Assembly: GCA_964469765.1 (NCBI GenBank) | Contig: CAYYAU010000041.1 | Coordinates: 1-8,543, forward strand | DNA: 8,543 nucleotides | Source of the DNA: CAYYAU01 sp964469765 [NCBI: uncultured Clostridia bacterium] | GTDB taxonomy: Bacteria > UBA6262 > WVXT01 > CAYYAU01 | Direction: 5' to 3' | Shown: positions 6,206 to 8,543 of the stretch, piece after piece | Layout of the letters: every line of letters starts with the position of its first letter | Position numbering within the stretch: the first letter of the stretch is position 1 | Made by a program: the position numbers and the translations under genes | The notes under the pieces: model-generated | What the model saw: the letters and a program-made list of their open reading frames with translations, nothing else | The model's database searches: none | Told to the model about the DNA's origin: nothing

Positions 6206-6259
6206 CTGATTTTATATGTATTTTGTGGCACCATTCCTTTAATCTTTTAAAGAGACAAA

Positions 6260-6955
6260 ATGTTTTCTAATAAAGAACTTAACCTTTCAATTCTAATTTC
6301 TGTTGTGTTTCATATTGGGATGTTTTTTTTAATATATCATCTTAGGTTTTCACCACCCAACTTCAAGCTTATTGAGGTTTCATTGGTAAACTTTGTTCCA
6401 GAAAAAGGAGTTTTTGTTCCTTCTGAAATGGTTTATTCACATAAAGTTGAAGTAAGTAAAGAACCTTCTCTATTAACTGTTGAAGGAAGTGTTCCTTTTG
6501 AGTTAAAAAAGGAGGCTGTCTCTCCTGCTATACAGGATGTTATGCCATCAGTAAGGCTTTTTCCTGTTTTGAATGAAAAAGAAGAAAAGATTTCCTTTTC
6601 TCCAGCCTTAGAAGAAAGAAAAGTAACAAAAATATCCAAGAAAGAAAAGGCGTTGTATATTATCCAAGGTCCAATTTCATTTAGAGGCAGGGTAAAGGAG
6701 TATTATCCAAAGGAAGAGTATAACGAACTTTTAGAAAAAGAAAAGAAAAGTATTAGTGGTGAAGTAAAGATGAGCTTTACAGTCTCTCCTGAAGGTATTG
6801 TTTCTAATGTGGATGTGATTAAGACATCAGGTTATCCCAGCCTTGACAGTATTGCAAAGGATGCGTTAATGCTTTGGATATTTGAGCCTCTTTCAAAAAG
6901 CCAACCTCAAATCCCTCAAGAGGGTACAATTACATTCTGGTTCAAACTCAAATAA
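6260..6955 (+). CDS. TonB-family energy transducer-like protein
   Basis: A 231-residue single-pass inner-membrane protein facing the periplasm. A short cytoplasmic N-terminus is followed by one helix (about 9-27, containing the SVVFHIG segment common in TonB proteins). A spacer of about 130 residues is rich in Lys, Glu, Val and Ser instead of the usual Pro-Lys/Pro-Glu repeats. The C-terminal TonB domain (about 163-231) has ISGEVKMSFTVSPEG, a TSGYPSLDSIAKDA segment and WIFEPL. A preceding IIQGPISFRGR strand also occurs in several TonB-like transducers. The family normally couples ExbB/ExbD proton flow to outer-membrane transporters, but no exbBD or receptor gene is in the window. It may share the response regulator transcript; no separate promoter was found. 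The start has only a weak AGAG Shine-Dalgarno. Confidence 0.85.
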   Translation: MFSNKELNLSILISVVFHIGMFFLIYHLRFSPPNFKLIEVSLVNFVPEKGVFVPSEMVYSHKVEVSKEPSLLTVEGSVPFELKKEAVSPAIQDVMPSVRLFPVLNEKEEKISFSPALEERKVTKISKKEKALYIIQGPISFRGRVKEYYPKEEYNELLEKEKKSISGEVKMSFTVSPEGIVSNVDVIKTSGYPSLDSIAKDALMLWIFEPLSKSQPQIPQEGTITFWFKLK

Positions 6956-6988
6956 TTTCTATGCCATTTGCTTTTCTACTCCAGAGTA

Positions 6989-7018
6989 TAGTGAGTAGTG
7001 AGTTCTGTGTAGTGCGAG
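6989..7018. repeat. Short TAGTGAG tandem repeat in a convergent spacer
   Basis: TAGTGAG occurs twice back to back (6989-7002), and a degenerate relative TAGTGCGAG follows at 7010-7018. It lies between the TonB-like gene and the 3' end of the minus-strand tRNA-Leu. Nothing else was recognised in this 107-bp spacer apart from a weak long-loop inverted repeat. Confidence 0.4.
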
Positions 7019-7062
7019 CGGATGTCTTTGGTAGTATTTGGCATTTGGATTTTTTATGTATC

Positions 7063-7146
7063 TGGGTAGGGCGGGATTTGAACCCGCACGGCACATTAGC
7101 CATAGGCTCCTGAAGCCTACGTGTATACCAGTTCCACCACCTACCC
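7063..7146 (-). tRNA. tRNA-Leu (anticodon CAG)
   Basis: An 84-nt class II tRNA on the minus strand. Its acceptor stem GGGTAGG (complement of 7140-7146) pairs with CCTACCC (complement of 7064-7070), and the discriminator is A, as expected for leucine. The anticodon stem TAGGC/GCCTA encloses a seven-base loop with CAG (plus-strand 7110-7112), reading CUG. A long variable arm and the T arm GCGGG-TTCAAAT-CCCGC complete the fold. The 3' CCA is not encoded. It is convergent with the TonB-like gene and divergent from the secreted-protein gene. Confidence 0.97.
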
Positions 7147-7175
7147 TGTAAAAGAATTTTGAAATTCTATATAAG

Positions 7176-7204
7176 ATTATATTTTATTCTTCTCTATTTT
7201 TCAA
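7176..7204 (-). promoter_or_regulatory. Sigma70 promoter of tRNA-Leu
   Basis: Read on the minus strand, TTGAAA (plus 7199-7204) and a consensus TATAAT (plus 7176-7181) are spaced by 17 bp. The -10 ends 29 nt before the mature tRNA 5' end at 7146, a normal distance for a short tRNA leader. Confidence 0.75.
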
Positions 7205-7212
7205 GAAATATA

Positions 7213-7242
7213 TTGACTTTTAAACCCAATTTTTATTATATT
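7213..7242 (+). promoter_or_regulatory. Sigma70-like promoter of the secreted-protein gene, leaderless configuration
   Basis: TTGACT (7213-7218) and TATATT (7237-7242) are separated by 18 bp. The predicted transcription start near 7249-7250 is within about three bases of the ATG at 7252, so the mRNA should have essentially no leader and no room for a Shine-Dalgarno. Its -35 is only eight bases from the -35 of the divergent tRNA-Leu promoter. Confidence 0.65.
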
Positions 7243-7251
7243 GTATAACAA

Positions 7252-8543
7252 ATGACGAAGAAAAACATTTCCTTTATTATTCTTTTTATATTATTTATTA
7301 CTACACTTTTATATGGAAAAACTATTAATATTGATGGAAATTTTTCTGATTGGGGCTCTTTTGATATTCTTTTAGATAGTAATTCTGCAACCGTATCAAA
7401 TGGTGTGTTTATATGGAAAGATAAAGCAAATGATGAAAGAAGAAACACCACTTTTACTGATAATCCTTCTTGGGATATAACAGAGTTTAGAGTAACAGCA
7501 AACTCAACTAAAATGTTTTTCTTTATAAAGTTTAGAAAACTCTTTATCCCACCTGCTACTGCTCCTTTTATTCCTCCATTTATTCAGATAGCAATAGATA
7601 ATGAATCTGGTACAGGTGCAAACGTTTTATCAGATACAAGTGTTGAACAGAATGAACAACCAACCATTAGTAGTGATGCACTGTGGGATTATAGAGTAGA
7701 TATTGTTCAATACTCATCTTCTACAGTAAATATAAGTACAGGGCCTGTTGCATTTATTCGGGCCTTTGATACTAAACGAAAGTATTCCGATGCACTATAC
7801 GCTTTGAATATCAGATCTGGTTGTATGGAAGTATCTGTTCCATTTGGGACTTATTCTAGCGGAATAGGAGAAGCCTCTTATTATTTAGAGAAGAAGGTTA
7901 ACTTTACAGTTGCTGAGTTTTTAAATGCAGATGCATTTAGAGTTTTTTATACTACGAGTAGTGAGAATAAAAGACACCAGACTCAGCAGTTTGAATCTGG
8001 AAAGTGTAATATTGTTGATTGCATTTCAATAACAGATTCACCAGATGTAAAAACAGAAAGTGACGGAAAACAACATTCCGGTTCAGCAGGCACATGGGAA
8101 GAGGTAGAAGATAATATAGTTGATTTTTATTTTCAAGTAGAGTTTACAACTAACGGCGATGTAAAGGAAAACACTGCCCCAAAATTAATAAATAACTCTT
8201 TACTTGTAAACGGAGTATTAGATAATCCAGATGTTACCTTAACAGATAGCCCTATAAGGTTTAGTTGGGGTTATTCTGATAGTGATAACGATAATCAAGT
8301 TGGTTTTGAAATAGAGGTTAATGATGAAGATAGTTTTGAAACTGGTTATGTGTGGAACCCATCAGTTCTAATTTCAAATGAAAGTGAAGTATTATATAAT
8401 GGTTCTTCTTTACAAGAAGGAAAAACATATTACTGGCGAGTAAGGGTTATGGATTCAAAAGGAAAATTTAGTGATTGGTCAGATACAAGACAGTTTAGAA
8501 CTATAAAGTCAGCCTATTCTTTAAGTACAGAAAAATGCGATTT
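7252..8543 (+). CDS. Secreted multidomain surface protein, N-terminal part (runs off the window)
   Basis: The frame is open from the ATG at 7252 to the right edge: 430 complete codons with no stop, so the protein is truncated by the window. A Sec signal peptide is clear: a MTKKN basic start, a hydrophobic core at about 6-20 and likely cleavage after the Gly at 22. The mature protein begins with a TINIDGNFSDW segment (24-34), typical of DOMON/CBM9-like or glucodextranase-type carbohydrate- or heme-binding beta-sandwiches, then beta-rich sequence to about 300 with three cysteines (191, 252, 257). A fibronectin type III-like domain follows (about 308-417), ending in YYWRVRVMDSKGKFSDWS. An enzyme or anchor domain could lie further on. 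The exact function is unknown; extracellular glycan binding or an envelope role is plausible. The frame has many A/T-ending codons, like its neighbours. Confidence 0.8.
   Translation, partial: MTKKNISFIILFILFITTLLYGKTINIDGNFSDWGSFDILLDSNSATVSNGVFIWKDKANDERRNTTFTDNPSWDITEFRVTANSTKMFFFIKFRKLFIPPATAPFIPPFIQIAIDNESGTGANVLSDTSVEQNEQPTISSDALWDYRVDIVQYSSSTVNISTGPVAFIRAFDTKRKYSDALYALNIRSGCMEVSVPFGTYSSGIGEASYYLEKKVNFTVAEFLNADAFRVFYTTSSENKRHQTQQFESGKCNIVDCISITDSPDVKTESDGKQHSGSAGTWEEVEDNIVDFYFQVEFTTNGDVKENTAPKLINNSLLVNGVLDNPDVTLTDSPIRFSWGYSDSDNDNQVGFEIEVNDEDSFETGYVWNPSVLISNESEVLYNGSSLQEGKTYYWRVRVMDSKGKFSDWSDTRQFRTIKSAYSLSTEKCD

Noticed and set aside
6202-6243. TTGACT at 6202-6207 and a TGGCAC at about 6225-6230 as promoters for the TonB-like gene
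   Set aside because: TTGACT has no -10 match at 16-18 bp. TGGCAC lacks the GC dinucleotide required at the -12 position of a sigma54 promoter.
6961-7055. ATGCCA/TGGCAT inverted repeat followed by a T run, as a terminator for the TonB-like gene
   Set aside because: The stem is six base pairs with a loop of over 70 nt, too weak to support a terminator call.
6052-7451. Minus-strand frames at 6052-6234, 6433-6639 and 7236-7451
   Set aside because: They lie antisense to the response regulator, the TonB-like gene and the secreted-protein gene, with no domain signal. The last also runs across the promoter region.

Overview
The window is AT-rich bacterial DNA. Gram-negative architecture is suggested by a TonB-type envelope protein and by a type IV pilin/type II secretion pair (pilin C-terminus plus prepilin peptidase). 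Gene content, heavy use of A/T-ending codons and a GC-richer intergenic repeat-like patch would suit an uncultured candidate-phylum genome (for example Elusimicrobiota- or Omnitrophota-like). That placement is a guess; no phylogenetic marker here fixes it.

Layout: (1) 1-140 is the C-terminus of a pilin/pseudopilin, followed by a strong hairpin terminator (156-222) and a GC-richer repeat-like spacer (about 232-296). (2) 312-1067 is prepilin peptidase, which would process that pilin. (3) A TTGACT-18-TATAAT promoter lies over the prepilin peptidase stop codon and probably starts an arginine operon: argB, argD, a 65-residue small protein, a small nucleotidyltransferase, argG and a small membrane protein. 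Most of these genes are tightly packed or overlapping; argG has its own Shine-Dalgarno after a 74-nt gap. argC, argJ, argF and argH are not in the window. (4) tRNA-Ser(CGA) at 5364-5453. (5) An OmpR-type response regulator without an adjacent kinase, behind a near-consensus promoter that ends about 10 nt before its likely ATG, followed by a TonB-family protein. (6) tRNA-Leu(CAG) on the minus strand, divergent from (7) a large secreted protein (signal peptide, IDG..SDW-type N-terminal domain, fibronectin-like domain) that runs off the right edge.

How it fits together: ArgB and ArgD catalyse steps 2 and 4 of ornithine synthesis and ArgG makes argininosuccinate, so the centre of the window is an arginine biosynthesis unit. 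The least expected part is the small-protein/nucleotidyltransferase pair embedded in it, out of frame with each other over 53 nt. The other notable pattern is regulatory: two genes (response regulator and secreted protein) have sigma70-like promoters so close to the ATG that their mRNAs should be leaderless or nearly so, whereas argG and the nucleotidyltransferase have clear Shine-Dalgarno sequences. I found no CRISPR array, transposase, attachment site or replication origin.
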